From Paenibacillus nasutitermitis (GTDB taxonomy: Bacteria; Bacillota; Bacilli; Paenibacillales; Paenibacillaceae), in assembly GCF_014641075.1 (NCBI RefSeq), contig NZ_BMHP01000001.1, positions 1,054,001 to 1,118,000 on the forward strand: DNA of 64,000 nucleotides, given 5' to 3'. The position numbers were made by a program, and so were the translations under genes. The notes beneath the pieces were generated by a model. That model did no database searches. It was not told the DNA's origin and was given only the letters and a program-made list of their open reading frames with translations. Positions within the stretch are counted from its first letter, which is position 1, and the number at the start of each line of letters is the position of its first letter. Of the stretch, positions 35,518-44,911 are shown piece by piece.

Positions 35518-36432
35518 CTATATAGCCTGCGAGAAGGTACTGCATTCATCGGAGCAGTAATGATCATGTTCATTCGCACATTCCTCGCAAACGATATGCT
35601 GCAGATGGCAAAGATCATTGGCGCAGTTGATATAAGTGTCGGCGGGTTTGGCGCAATGGTGGCATTTTCCCACAACATTGGCTTCCTCCGTGTGATTGAT
35701 CGGGATGGAAATGCGCTCATCGAAGACATAGCATTTGCCGTCGAATAATCTGCCTTTCACTTCCTCGTCCTGTCCATACGTGACGATGCCCCCATCAAGC
35801 TGGTACACATCCTCAAACCCTTCCTTCATCAAGAAGCTGCTCAGCTTCTCGCAGCGTATGCCTCCTGTACAGTAGGTGAGAATGGGTTTGTTCTTGTTCT
35901 GGCTTAAATGTTCCCGGATCCATTCCGGAAATTCCTTGGATGTTTCCACATCCGGACGGATGGCATTGCGGAAATGGCCTAAATCATATTCATAACCATT
36001 GCGTCCATCGAGCACAATAACATCATCCCGCTGCAAATATTCATAAAATTGCTTGGGCGCGAGTCTTTTGCCGCTTTGCACATTCGGATTAATATCTTCC
36101 TCATTGAAACGGAACGTGACCAGCTCTTTCTTGTAACGGACAAACATCTTGCTAAAGGTATGTCCTTCGGAAGCGTCAATCTTGAAGACAATATCGGCAA
36201 AAAGAGGATTCTGGCGCAGATCATGCATATATTTCTCCGTCTGCTCAATCGTCCCCGAACATGTACCATTGATTCCTTCATCGGCGATCAAGATGCGTCC
36301 CTTGATGCCAAGCTCCTTGCAATAAGCCAAATGCTCCTGCGTAAATGTTTCCGCATCGGGCACGTCTATAAATTTGTAAAACAATAATACAGCGTAATCG
36401 GATTGCGCGTTCAACTTGTTCACCTGCTTCAT
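35518..36432 (-). CDS. trhO: tRNA uridine(34) hydroxylase, rhodanese family (TrhO)
   Basis: A 304-residue rhodanese-domain protein that hydroxylates U34 in tRNA. The catalytic loop is LTYCTGGIRCEKL; the N-terminal region (KGRILIADEGINGTCSGT, then FKIDASEGHTFSKM) and the Cys-rich tail (CHHCAKPADTYINCAN...) match the family. Both starts, 36432 (MKQVNKL) and 36456, have weak ribosome sites; the shorter is chosen. It begins about 60 bases after the GH4 gene stop, in the same direction, so read-through from that gene is possible. Confidence 0.92.
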   Translation of the reverse strand: MKQVNKLNAQSDYAVLLFYKFIDVPDAETFTQEHLAYCKELGIKGRILIADEGINGTCSGTIEQTEKYMHDLRQNPLFADIVFKIDASEGHTFSKMFVRYKKELVTFRFNEEDINPNVQSGKRLAPKQFYEYLQRDDVIVLDGRNGYEYDLGHFRNAIRPDVETSKEFPEWIREHLSQNKNKPILTYCTGGIRCEKLSSFLMKEGFEDVYQLDGGIVTYGQDEEVKGRLFDGKCYVFDERISIPINHTEEANVVGKCHHCAKPADTYINCANDLCHLQHIVCEECANEHDHYCSDECSTFSQAI

Positions 36433-36490
36433 TAAATGTAACTCATATTTTAACATAATGCCGTCTAATAAAAAACGGAAATAATTATGG

Positions 36491-37903
36491 CTATTTCGCA
36501 AGCTCGCCAAATCTGGAGAATATCGCAAGCGCTGGATCTATCGGAACCTCTGCGCGCTGTACATCATGGGGAATCGCAATCGTCGGCGCAGCTTTAGGTT
36601 CGCGGCCGGCAAACTGCGGCAGCCACTGTGCCTGCGCTTCCAGCATTTCCGTTACCATTTCCCTGATTTCCTTGAGCGAAAGCACCGCCGAGGTTAAGGG
36701 ATCCAGTGCGCATGCGTGGACGACCGCTTCGGGGTCCCCTGATTTGGCAGCCAGCACGGCGAGCCGCTGCACATTGATGTTGGTCATATTAAGCGCCATG
36801 CATTGCGGAGGAAGATCACCCAGCAGCGTGCGGTGGAGTCCCGTCCGGTCCGCATAAATCGGGCCTTCCGCGCAGCAGTCATGTGGGAGATTGGCAATCA
36901 TCCCGTCGTTGCGCACGTTGCCGTTGAATGCGAAGGGCTTGCCTGTCTCCAGCGCTTCAATAATATAGGCGCAATATTCGACGCTCCTGGCAGGCAGCTT
37001 CGTCGGCTCGTTATCCATAATATTCGGCTGATTGTATTTGTCCGCCACATAAGCCGACCACGCATAAGCTGCGCCGGATTCACCGCCGAAAGCCGGTTCG
37101 TCGCAGTACAGCGCCAGCTCGCGTTCATTCTTGCGGAACCAGGGGACATATTCGGACAAATGGCCAGTCGACTCCGTCATGAAATATCCGAAGTGACGGA
37201 ATACTTCTCCCCGCACCTTCTCGTTAACGTAAAATTCCGGCTGCTCGAACTTCTCGCGGAGAAGCGGGTAGAGGTCTTTGCCTTCGTGCTCCAGCTTGAG
37301 AAACCAGCCCATATGATTGATGCCGGCGCTGACGTAATCGATCTCTGCTTTGGGAACGTTCGTATAACCTGCGATCAGGTCCAGAGTCGTCTGCACGCCA
37401 TGGCAGAGCCCCACGAATTTCACCTTGGTTTCACCGAGCGCCCAGCAGATCATCGCCATGGGGTTTACATAGTTAAGCAGCAGCGCGTCCGGGCAGAGTT
37501 CTTCCATTTCCCTGGCCACATCGAGAATAACGGGAATGCTCCGCAATGCGCGGAAAATACCGCCAGGACCCAGCGTATCGCCGATGCATTGGTCCACTCC
37601 GTATTGGAGCGGGATCTTGTAATCCATTTCAAAGGCGGCAACTCCGCCGACCTGGAAGGTGCAGATCACATAATCGGCGCCTTTGAGCGCTTCCCGTCTA
37701 TCCGTCGTAATGGAAACCTTCGACTTCAATCCGTTCTCCGCAATGACTTTATTGGCAAAAGCCTCTACTTGGGACGTCTTCGCGGTGGAGGGAGCCATGA
37801 GCACAAATTCCGTTTCTTCCAGCGCTTCCGTCGCCATAATATCCAACATCAAAGTTTTGCAAAATACGATACTTCCTGCACCAATAATGGCAATTTTCCT
37901 CAT
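36491..37903 (-). CDS. GH4-family NAD- and Mn-dependent glycosidase (alpha-glucosidase/alpha-galactosidase)
   Basis: A 470-residue family 4 glycosidase, which uses NAD+ and a divalent metal for an oxidation-elimination mechanism. NAD loop AIIGAGSIVF; metal ligands Cys167 (GLCHGV) and His197 (GINHMGW); NP motif at 147-148; VPIDPALAIFSRF tail. ATG is preceded by AGGAGGT eleven bases away. The subgroup fits MelA-type alpha-galactosidases or alpha-glucosidases; no specificity can be named. It is a near-duplicate of the gene at 59997-61409. It is followed by trhO and divergent from htpG. Confidence 0.92.
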   Translation of the reverse strand: MRKIAIIGAGSIVFCKTLMLDIMATEALEETEFVLMAPSTAKTSQVEAFANKVIAENGLKSKVSITTDRREALKGADYVICTFQVGGVAAFEMDYKIPLQYGVDQCIGDTLGPGGIFRALRSIPVILDVAREMEELCPDALLLNYVNPMAMICWALGETKVKFVGLCHGVQTTLDLIAGYTNVPKAEIDYVSAGINHMGWFLKLEHEGKDLYPLLREKFEQPEFYVNEKVRGEVFRHFGYFMTESTGHLSEYVPWFRKNERELALYCDEPAFGGESGAAYAWSAYVADKYNQPNIMDNEPTKLPARSVEYCAYIIEALETGKPFAFNGNVRNDGMIANLPHDCCAEGPIYADRTGLHRTLLGDLPPQCMALNMTNINVQRLAVLAAKSGDPEAVVHACALDPLTSAVLSLKEIREMVTEMLEAQAQWLPQFAGREPKAAPTIAIPHDVQRAEVPIDPALAIFSRFGELAK

Positions 37904-38056
37904 AATCGCATAAAACCTCCTGTACGCTTGTCTATCCTCATCATAACATGATTTGGCGGGGGATCTGTAGCAGGATCATCTGGAGCCCCGCACTTTGAAA
38001 AGCCTCTTATGTCCGCATCGGGCTTAAATTTTTTTGGACAAACCTGCATGTCTGTA

Positions 38057-38085
38057 TTGACATTAAAAATGGGGAATGATATAAA
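38057..38085 (+). promoter_or_regulatory. SigA promoter of htpG
   Basis: TTGACA (38057-38062) and TATAAA (38080-38085) with a 17-base spacer, close to consensus, just upstream of the CIRCE element. Confidence 0.8.
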
Positions 38086-38092
38086 ATAAGGG

Positions 38093-38119
38093 TTGGCACT
38101 CAACGGATTAGAGTGCTAA
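38093..38119 (+). promoter_or_regulatory. CIRCE element (HrcA operator) upstream of htpG
   Basis: TTGGCACTC-N9-GAGTGCTAA matches the CIRCE consensus TTAGCACTC-N9-GAGTGCTAA with one changed base. It begins seven bases after the -10 box, the usual place for HrcA repression. Confidence 0.92.
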
Positions 38120-38184
38120 TCACAAAACCTCAACCTATTTTACAAAAAACGGGTGTCTTTTTATTATGGAAGGGAGAGATAAGG

Positions 38185-40065
38185 ATGGCAGTAAAAGAGT
38201 TTAAAGCAGAGTCCAAGAGACTGCTGGATATGATGATCAACTCCATCTACACGCAGAAAGAGATCTTCTTGAGAGAGCTGATTTCCAATGCCAGCGACGC
38301 AATCGACAAAATCTATTATAAAGCGTTAACCGATGATAATCTGGCCTTCGACAAGGACAGCTATTTTGTTAAAGTGACCGCGGACAAAGCATCCCGGACG
38401 CTGATTATTACAGATACCGGTATTGGCATGACCCAGGAGGATCTCGAAAATAACCTTGGGATTATCGCCAAAAGCGGTTCTTTGGCGTTCAAGAAAGAAA
38501 ATGAATCCAAAGACGGCCACGATATCATCGGTCAGTTCGGGGTAGGCTTTTATTCCGCCTTCATGGTTGCCGATGTGGTAACGGTTATCAGCAAGCCTTT
38601 GGGTGGCGAAGGTGCTTTCAAATGGGAATCCCATGGCGCTGAAGGTTATACCATTGAGCCTTATGAGAAGGATTCGGTCGGTACGGAAATCATCCTCAAA
38701 ATCAAGGAAAACACAGAGGATGAGAGTTATGATGAGTATCTCGAAGAATATCGCTTGAAAGCGATTATCAAGAAATACTCCGATTTCATCCGTTACCCGA
38801 TCAAGATGGAGATTTCCGGCAAGCGGCCTAAAGAAGGCAGCGAGAATGAATTCGAGGATTATCAGGAAGAGCAGACTGTCAATAGCATGGTTCCCATTTG
38901 GAGAAAAAACAAAAGCGAGCTGACTCCCGAGGACTACGAGTCCTTTTATATGGAGAAGCATTACGGCTTTGACAAGCCGCTTAAGCATATCCATCTGAGC
39001 GTTGATGGCGCGGTACGGTACCAGGCGATTTTGTTCATTCCGGCTAACATTCCGTTCGATTATTATTCCAAGGAATACGAGAAAGGTCTGGAGCTGTACG
39101 CCAACGGCGTGCTGATTATGAACAAATGCGCCGATCTTCTCCCCGACTATTTCAGCTTTGTCAAAGGGATGGTCGATTCTGAGGATTTGTCACTTAATAT
39201 CTCCAGGGAAATGCTGCAGCATGACCGTCAATTGAAGCTGATTGCCAAGAACATCCAAAGCAAAATCAAAAGCCAGCTGCAATCGCTGCTTAAAGACGAG
39301 CGGGATCAATACGAGCAATTCTACAAATCATTCGGCCGCCAGCTGAAATTCGGTGTTTACAATGAGTATGGCCGCCATAAGGATGTCCTTCAGGATCTGC
39401 TGATGTTCTACTCTTCCAAAGAGAAGAAACTGGTCACGCTGGACGAATACGTTGCCAGAATGCCGGAAGACCAGAAATATATTTATTATGCGTCCGGTGA
39501 AACGAATGAACGAATCGACAAGCTGCCGCAGACCGAAATGGTTGCGGATAAAGGCTATGAGATTCTCTACTTCACCGATGACATTGATGAATTTGCCATC
39601 AAAATGATCATGGCCTACAAAGAGAAAGAATTCAAATCCGTTTCGAGCGGCGACCTCGGCATAGAGGAAGACAAGGATCAGGATCAGTCCGATGCCGACG
39701 AGAATGAGAATAAAGAGCTGTTTGACGCCATGAAAGAATTTCTGGCGGATAAAGTAAGCGGCGTTAAAGCCTCCAAGCGGCTGCGGACCCATCCCGTATG
39801 TTTCTCCACAGACGGCGAGGTTACCATCGAAATGGAGAAAATACTGAAAGCCATGCCGAACAGCCAGGATGTGAAAGCGGACAAGATCCTTGAGATCAAT
39901 ACGCATCATGCGGTATTCCAGTCGCTGAAGGATGCCAATGGCAAGGATAAGGAAAAGCTTCAGCTCTATACGGCTCTCCTTTACAATCAGGCGCTGTTGA
40001 TCGAAGGACTGCCGCTGCAGGATCCGGTGGAGTTTACGAACGATATTTGTAAAATTATGGTTTAG
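38185..40065 (+). CDS. htpG: Molecular chaperone HtpG (Hsp90)
   Basis: A 626-residue cytoplasmic Hsp90-type ATPase. N-terminal ATP fold: [38 protein letters not shown]. The middle and dimerisation domains follow, ending [16 protein letters not shown] 38185 is behind AAGGGAGAG. A strong promoter and CIRCE element precede it, so it should be repressed by HrcA. That differs from Bacillus subtilis, where htpG is outside the HrcA regulon. Confidence 0.97.
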   Translation: MAVKEFKAESKRLLDMMINSIYTQKEIFLRELISNASDAIDKIYYKALTDDNLAFDKDSYFVKVTADKASRTLIITDTGIGMTQEDLENNLGIIAKSGSLAFKKENESKDGHDIIGQFGVGFYSAFMVADVVTVISKPLGGEGAFKWESHGAEGYTIEPYEKDSVGTEIILKIKENTEDESYDEYLEEYRLKAIIKKYSDFIRYPIKMEISGKRPKEGSENEFEDYQEEQTVNSMVPIWRKNKSELTPEDYESFYMEKHYGFDKPLKHIHLSVDGAVRYQAILFIPANIPFDYYSKEYEKGLELYANGVLIMNKCADLLPDYFSFVKGMVDSEDLSLNISREMLQHDRQLKLIAKNIQSKIKSQLQSLLKDERDQYEQFYKSFGRQLKFGVYNEYGRHKDVLQDLLMFYSSKEKKLVTLDEYVARMPEDQKYIYYASGETNERIDKLPQTEMVADKGYEILYFTDDIDEFAIKMIMAYKEKEFKSVSSGDLGIEEDKDQDQSDADENENKELFDAMKEFLADKVSGVKASKRLRTHPVCFSTDGEVTIEMEKILKAMPNSQDVKADKILEINTHHAVFQSLKDANGKDKEKLQLYTALLYNQALLIEGLPLQDPVEFTNDICKIMV

Positions 40066-40098
40066 GTTTTCATATAGGATGAATCTACGATTGGGGTG

Positions 40099-40130
40099 GG
40101 CCGGCAGCGGCTGCGCCTCTTTTTTTTGAA
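40099..40130 (+). terminator. Weak terminator after htpG
   Basis: A GC-rich stretch with a short GCAG/CTGC stem is followed by eight T (about 40122-40129). The stem is short, so this is a tentative call. Confidence 0.35.
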
Positions 40131-40227
40131 TTTATTGTCGGATAATGTTTAGGTTGACTTCCCTACATCCTTCTTATATCTTATATATAAGAATAGGCGG
40201 TATGATTTTTCATCTTGAGAAAGAGGC

Positions 40228-40917
40228 GTGGTTGCTGTGGATTTACCTAAAATTCAAACTTCCAATTTATTCGATCAGGTATACATAACTTTGAAGCAGT
40301 TAATTATCCGCCGAACCTTCCGTTCCAATGAGAAAATATCCATTCCCGTCCTAGCGAAAAATTTGGGAATCAGCATCACTCCAATCCGGGAAGCGCTCAA
40401 CCGTCTGGAAGCGGAAGGGTTGGTCAAAACCGTGCCCAAGGTCGGGACTTTTGTCGTCGGAATTGACAAGAGCTATGTGGAGCAAGTAATTGAATTCAGA
40501 CTGATGATCGACTACTGGGTGATTGAACAGTACCGTCAATTCTCCGCAGAGCGGTTTGAAGAAATCGCCGGCAGGCTCGACCAGCTTACACGGCATGCCG
40601 TTGCGGAAGTTGACCCGGCAGTAACGCCAATCGAGCAGTATGGCCATTTTGATATGATTTTTCATACGGAGTTTATCAATGCCTGCGGGAATATTCAAAT
40701 CTTGGAAACCTATCAGAATCTCATGAATTTTCGTATCTTGACCGTCGGCAATCCTACACCGAAGCAATATAATTTGTCCATGACACAGCACAGGGAAATC
40801 GTGGATCAGCTTTTGAAGCAGGATTGGCAGGGGACCCGCGATGGATTACGTCAGCATTTGAACTATTCCAAACAAAATTTAATCGATTGGATCGACAGCA
40901 ACGGCGGGGAGGTGTAA
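40228..40917 (+). CDS. GntR-family (FadR/FCD) transcriptional regulator
   Basis: A 229-residue repressor. Winged helix N-terminus: ISIPVLAKNLGISITPIREALNRLEAEGLVKTVPKVGTFV is the classic GntR recognition region (short core SITPIREALNRLEAEG). The C-terminal FCD helical ligand domain has FRLMIDYWVIEQYR and FDMIFHTEF. GTG 40228 behind AAAGAGG. It lies just upstream of, and in the same direction as, the sugar locus, which it probably controls. Confidence 0.92.
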   Translation: MVAVDLPKIQTSNLFDQVYITLKQLIIRRTFRSNEKISIPVLAKNLGISITPIREALNRLEAEGLVKTVPKVGTFVVGIDKSYVEQVIEFRLMIDYWVIEQYRQFSAERFEEIAGRLDQLTRHAVAEVDPAVTPIEQYGHFDMIFHTEFINACGNIQILETYQNLMNFRILTVGNPTPKQYNLSMTQHREIVDQLLKQDWQGTRDGLRQHLNYSKQNLIDWIDSNGGEV

Positions 40918-40933
40918 ACCTTCTCCGACATTC

Positions 40934-40948
40934 ATGCAAACGTTTACA
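40934..40948 (+). promoter_or_regulatory. cre site (CcpA operator) upstream of the sugar locus
   Basis: ATGCAAACGTTTACA fits cre consensus WTGNAANCGNWNNCW at every defined position. It lies 286 bases before the lipoprotein start, so it could block the locus in rich sugar. The rest of 40918-41233 is AT-rich leader; no clear SigA promoter was found by eye. Confidence 0.65.
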
Positions 40949-41233
40949 ACAACTATGCGCCCCCATACTCCCTCCAATATGCATCAGAACTCCCCAAGCT
41001 TATTACCTTTATCGTTCTTTTCGCAGCTCCAATCCGAGACCGGCAACCATTGAAAACGCTATCCTTCTATTATTCAGTATTGCTATAAAGGTGGTGGTTT
41101 TTATTTGAAATGTATATAAATAGCTAACGAACCGTTCAAACAGCATGAGGATTTATACACGTCAATCTCGCTTGCGGAAATTCATATAAGGGGCTTGAAT
41201 GTAAATCTATCCTATTCCTGTGGAGGGTTATGC

Positions 41234-42904
41234 ATGAAAAAAATCAGCACGATGCTAGTAATAATGGTCTTTGCTTTAACATCCATTCTTTCTGCATGCA
41301 GCGATTCTTCCAAGCCGATTGTTCCCGCCAACAATGAGCCTGTTACCAACGAGCCGTCAGCAAATGGAAATAAAGATGAAAACAAGCCGGTGGAGCCTGC
41401 TGCCGAAGAGGAACCGCCTGCTGCGGGGGTGAAAGCCTTCAGCGGTGAAATCGTCATCTCCCTGAATGGGAGCCCGGAAGACACAGGAGCTGCCAAAGCA
41501 TTCGAATCCCTGGCAGCGGCCTACAAAAAAGTACAGCCTAATGTAAAGCTGATATGGGAGCCGAAGGGCAGCACGGCCGGTGATTACCCGACCGTCCTTG
41601 GAACGCTGCTCGCTGCTGGCACGCCTCGCCCGGATCTGGTGGCGGGCAACTACGTGCCTACCTATGCAAAGTATTTGAACTTTGACAAATACCGTTATCA
41701 AGTCAACCCGTATACCGGCAACAAGTGGGATGACGACCTGGACTTCAATTTCTTCGTAGCCAAAAATGCCAAAGGCGAACGCATCATGCTGCCGACGCAA
41801 TCGGTTCATATTATGTGGTTCTACAATAAAGACATCTTCGACAAGCTGAATCTGCAGCCGCCGACCAACTGGGAAGAGCTTGTGAGCGTGTCCGAGACCA
41901 TCAAAGCGGCTGGAATGATTCCCATAGCCTCCAATTTTGTATGGAAGGTGCCGCAGTGGGTCATCGAGATCTATCTCGATCAATTTACCCGTGGCTGGCA
42001 TGATATTGTCCGGGCGAAGGAAGGCGATTACAACTACGATGATGAAATGGATGGTACATTCACGGCCGATCCGAACGATCCCTATATTGATCTGAAATAC
42101 AATTTCAATCAGGCAAGGTTTTTTAAGGCCATTAAAGAGGGGCAAATCCGTTTCGATACGCCGGAGATGACGGAGATGGTCACGAATATGGCCAAAGTAT
42201 TCCCGAAATATGCGCAGAAGGATTTCTTCATAAGCTCCGACGATTATCCCTTGTTCCTTCAGCAGAAAGCCGCCATGATCATTGACGGCACCTGGAGCCT
42301 TCCGACTGTGAAGCAGGATATGGCCAATCTGAATGATCCGAAACGGCTGGAAGAGCTGAAGATTACGGATACCAGCTCGCTCAAGCCTTTTAATTGGGGG
42401 ACGTTCGAGAATCCGCCGATGACGGGAGATCTCGTTCAGGGGCCGGTGCGCAGTGTAGAGTCTGCCTCGGGCGAATATGTAAGCATTATTGAAAAGAATC
42501 AGAATCAAACGGATATGGTACTTGATTTCGTCATGTTCTGGCTTTCCCAGCCCGGCTATCAGGCTTGGGTCGACGGCATGGTGGCAGCCGATAAATTCAA
42601 TCCCGGCGGTCCAGTCATGGTCAAAAACGTCAAGGTGCCGGCAGAGATCGAGGAGATGTTTAAAGGGGTCCAGATGCTCGGTAACGCGGAAATTCCGATT
42701 AATAATCCGTTATCGACAAGTGTGCCGGACTTGAGCAAGGCCCACTTCAACTTGTACAAAGAGGCGCTTGAAGGCAAGATAACGCCGGAGGAATTCGGCA
42801 AGAAGCTCCAGCAATCCTGGATGAAGAACTTTGATGCCATCATCAAGAACGCAGGACTGACCGCGGAAGACATCGAGCATCCGGAACGGGCGCCCGGGCA
42901 ATAA
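41234..42904 (+). CDS. Extracellular solute-binding lipoprotein of a third sugar ABC system
   Basis: A 556-residue lipoprotein: lipobox LSAC with Cys22, then an Asn/Pro/Glu linker. Mature part of the family-1 sugar-binding class (FYNKDIFDKLNLQPPTNW, IDGTWSLPTVKQD). ATG 41234 lies behind TGGAGGGTT. It is the first structural gene of the locus 41234-51757. It pairs with the propeller-permease protein and the MalG-like permease. The ligand is likely a complex oligosaccharide, judging by the downstream GH141-like gene; that is inference. Confidence 0.93.
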   Translation: MKKISTMLVIMVFALTSILSACSDSSKPIVPANNEPVTNEPSANGNKDENKPVEPAAEEEPPAAGVKAFSGEIVISLNGSPEDTGAAKAFESLAAAYKKVQPNVKLIWEPKGSTAGDYPTVLGTLLAAGTPRPDLVAGNYVPTYAKYLNFDKYRYQVNPYTGNKWDDDLDFNFFVAKNAKGERIMLPTQSVHIMWFYNKDIFDKLNLQPPTNWEELVSVSETIKAAGMIPIASNFVWKVPQWVIEIYLDQFTRGWHDIVRAKEGDYNYDDEMDGTFTADPNDPYIDLKYNFNQARFFKAIKEGQIRFDTPEMTEMVTNMAKVFPKYAQKDFFISSDDYPLFLQQKAAMIIDGTWSLPTVKQDMANLNDPKRLEELKITDTSSLKPFNWGTFENPPMTGDLVQGPVRSVESASGEYVSIIEKNQNQTDMVLDFVMFWLSQPGYQAWVDGMVAADKFNPGGPVMVKNVKVPAEIEEMFKGVQMLGNAEIPINNPLSTSVPDLSKAHFNLYKEALEGKITPEEFGKKLQQSWMKNFDAIIKNAGLTAEDIEHPERAPGQ

Positions 42905-42925
42905 GCGTCCAGGAGGGAGGGTATT

Positions 42926-44911
42926 ATGCCGAACCTATCACGGGAGAAAGGCGCGTTGCCGCTTGTAAGTAACGCGCTGCGGACAGCGATCGGAGCTGTG
43001 ATCCTCATCATTATTGCCAACTTGCTGTATTACTTCGCCTTTGCATCTTCCGGGGAACCTGTTCAGGTGAGCAGTCCGCTTGGCAGCGGGAGAATCATGA
43101 AAGCAATCGAAGTGGGCAGCCGGACAACTGCTGCCATTACCAGCGATAGCCGGCTGATTATTGTGGAAGGGCGGCAGCTGCTCCTTGAAAAGAAGCTTGC
43201 AGGGACAGTAGCGGATCTGGCTCTGTCGGCTGACAAAAACAAAATCTATGTCGGCACAAGCGACCGGAAGGTTTTTGTATTTGATTTGTCGCTGAATGAG
43301 CAGTCCAGCTTCAATGTCAACGGGCGGGTTATCGCACTGGACTCCGGGGCAAGCGGTGAACTGGCAATTGCTTATGGCATCGGGCAATATACGGATAAAT
43401 TTTGGGTCGGCTTGTTCGACGAGTCTGGCAAGGCCGTCTACAAGACGAAAATTGGTTTCGATGTTACCGCTGTCGCTGCAGGGAAGAATGGCGTATATTT
43501 CGGCACTGCCGATTCCAAAGTGGGATACTTGTCACCTGAAGGAGATGAGTTGTGGCGAACGAATCTGATTCAACCCATCGCGAGGCTCGGTTTGAGCGGG
43601 AACGGGGAACTATTGGCGGGAGACGAGAGAGGTCATGTTTCGCTGGTATCGGAGCAAGGGAAAGTACGCTGGATCAACCAGATCTCATCCTATCCCGTCA
43701 CGATGGTTGCAGCAGTCGATGAAGCAGGTCATATTCTGGCGGGTGACAAGGAAGGCAAGCTGTATGTACTGGATGCGCAGGGCTATGGGCATTATGAAGC
43801 GCGTGTGACGGCTGGCACAATAAACAGTCTTATGGGCACAGCGGGCGAAGAAATTTTGCTATTGACCGATCGGGGAGAGACGGTAACGGTTTCTCTCCAG
43901 AGCGCGCTCGACGCAGACAGACTGCGTTATTTCAAAATTACCCTCATTGTGGTGAATGCTGCGTTGATCTTGACCATAATATGCGCTCTGGTCTGGTCAA
44001 TCGCAAGCTGGCGTGCAGCAGTGCTCGGTTTCGGCCGAAAGCTGAAGCGTTCCAGGTCGGCTTATCTGCTGCTGCTGCCTTCCATTGTGCTGATTCTGAT
44101 CTTTAATATTGCGCCGACGCTGATGGCGGTCTTCTATTCCTTCACGAACTTCAGCTTGAAGGAGCCGCTCAAGATCATCGGCTTTGAAAACTTCGCTGCC
44201 CTTTGGTCCGATTCGTTCTTCTGGGTCGGGATCTGGAACATGTTCATCATTCTGATCACTTCGATTATTAAAGAAGTGACGATGCCGCTGCTCGTTGCGG
44301 AGCTGATTTTCTGGCTTCGCAGCAGCCGCATGAAATACTGGTTCCGCACGGCTTACGTTGTCCCCAGCATCGTGCCCGGCGTTGTCGGCATTCTGCTGTG
44401 GAAGATGATGTATGAGCCCGAGGTGGGGATGATCAACCAGTTTCTGGACGCAGTCGGACTTGAGAGCTGGAAACGTGCCTGGCTGGGCGAGGAGAGCATT
44501 GCCCTTTGGAGTATTATTATGGCCGGTTTTCCATTTGTGAGCATTTTCGCTTTTCTGATATATTTCGGCGGGCTGATCGGAATCAGCAGGGATATCTACG
44601 ATTCATCCTCGATTGACGGGATAGGCTCATGGGGACGTTTCTGGAAAATTGATCTGCCGATGATCCGGCCGCAAATCCGTTTGATTCTGTTTTTTACGTT
44701 TATCGGAAGCATTCAAGGGTTTGCCAATATCTATCTGTTCACCCGCGGCGGACCGGGTACGGCTACTTATGTACCAGGCTTGCAGATGTATAACCAGATC
44801 TCCGATGCAAATTTCGGTTATGCTTCCGCGATCGGATTTGTTCTGGCAATCTTCGTGTTGGCCGGCTCAATACTGAATTTGCGATTCTCGAAACAGGAAG
44901 GAGTCGAATGA
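42926..44911 (+). CDS. ABC permease fused to an extracytoplasmic PQQ-like beta-propeller
   Basis: A 661-residue protein, more than twice the length of ordinary MalF-type permeases. A membrane segment at about 20-40 is followed by a hydrophilic domain (about 50-330) of propeller-like repeats: KIYVGTSDRKVFVFD, VYFGTADSKVGYLSPEGDELW, LLAGDERGHVSLVSEQGKVRW, ILAGDKEGKLYVLDAQ. A second segment is at 337-361. A regular MalF-type permease follows (about 379-655), including a changed EAA loop (YDSSSIDGIG) and the block TRGGPGTATYVPG. By the positive-inside rule the propeller faces outside. It overlaps the next permease by four bases. Fusion is seen directly; its role in holding or sensing the sugar is inferred. 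Confidence 0.9.
   Translation: MPNLSREKGALPLVSNALRTAIGAVILIIIANLLYYFAFASSGEPVQVSSPLGSGRIMKAIEVGSRTTAAITSDSRLIIVEGRQLLLEKKLAGTVADLALSADKNKIYVGTSDRKVFVFDLSLNEQSSFNVNGRVIALDSGASGELAIAYGIGQYTDKFWVGLFDESGKAVYKTKIGFDVTAVAAGKNGVYFGTADSKVGYLSPEGDELWRTNLIQPIARLGLSGNGELLAGDERGHVSLVSEQGKVRWINQISSYPVTMVAAVDEAGHILAGDKEGKLYVLDAQGYGHYEARVTAGTINSLMGTAGEEILLLTDRGETVTVSLQSALDADRLRYFKITLIVVNAALILTIICALVWSIASWRAAVLGFGRKLKRSRSAYLLLLPSIVLILIFNIAPTLMAVFYSFTNFSLKEPLKIIGFENFAALWSDSFFWVGIWNMFIILITSIIKEVTMPLLVAELIFWLRSSRMKYWFRTAYVVPSIVPGVVGILLWKMMYEPEVGMINQFLDAVGLESWKRAWLGEESIALWSIIMAGFPFVSIFAFLIYFGGLIGISRDIYDSSSIDGIGSWGRFWKIDLPMIRPQIRLILFFTFIGSIQGFANIYLFTRGGPGTATYVPGLQMYNQISDANFGYASAIGFVLAIFVLAGSILNLRFSKQEGVE

Noticed and set aside
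36803..37951. Long plus-strand frame opposite the GH4 gene at 36491
   Set aside because: It is a shadow of the GH4 gene; its protein has no family look and no ribosome site.
38113..38184. Upstream extension of htpG to 38113
   Set aside because: It would begin inside the CIRCE element, and the strong ribosome site and family N-terminus point to ATG 38185.
41357..42508. 383-codon minus-strand frame inside the third lipoprotein gene
   Set aside because: Antisense to a clear lipoprotein gene; no start site or family features.
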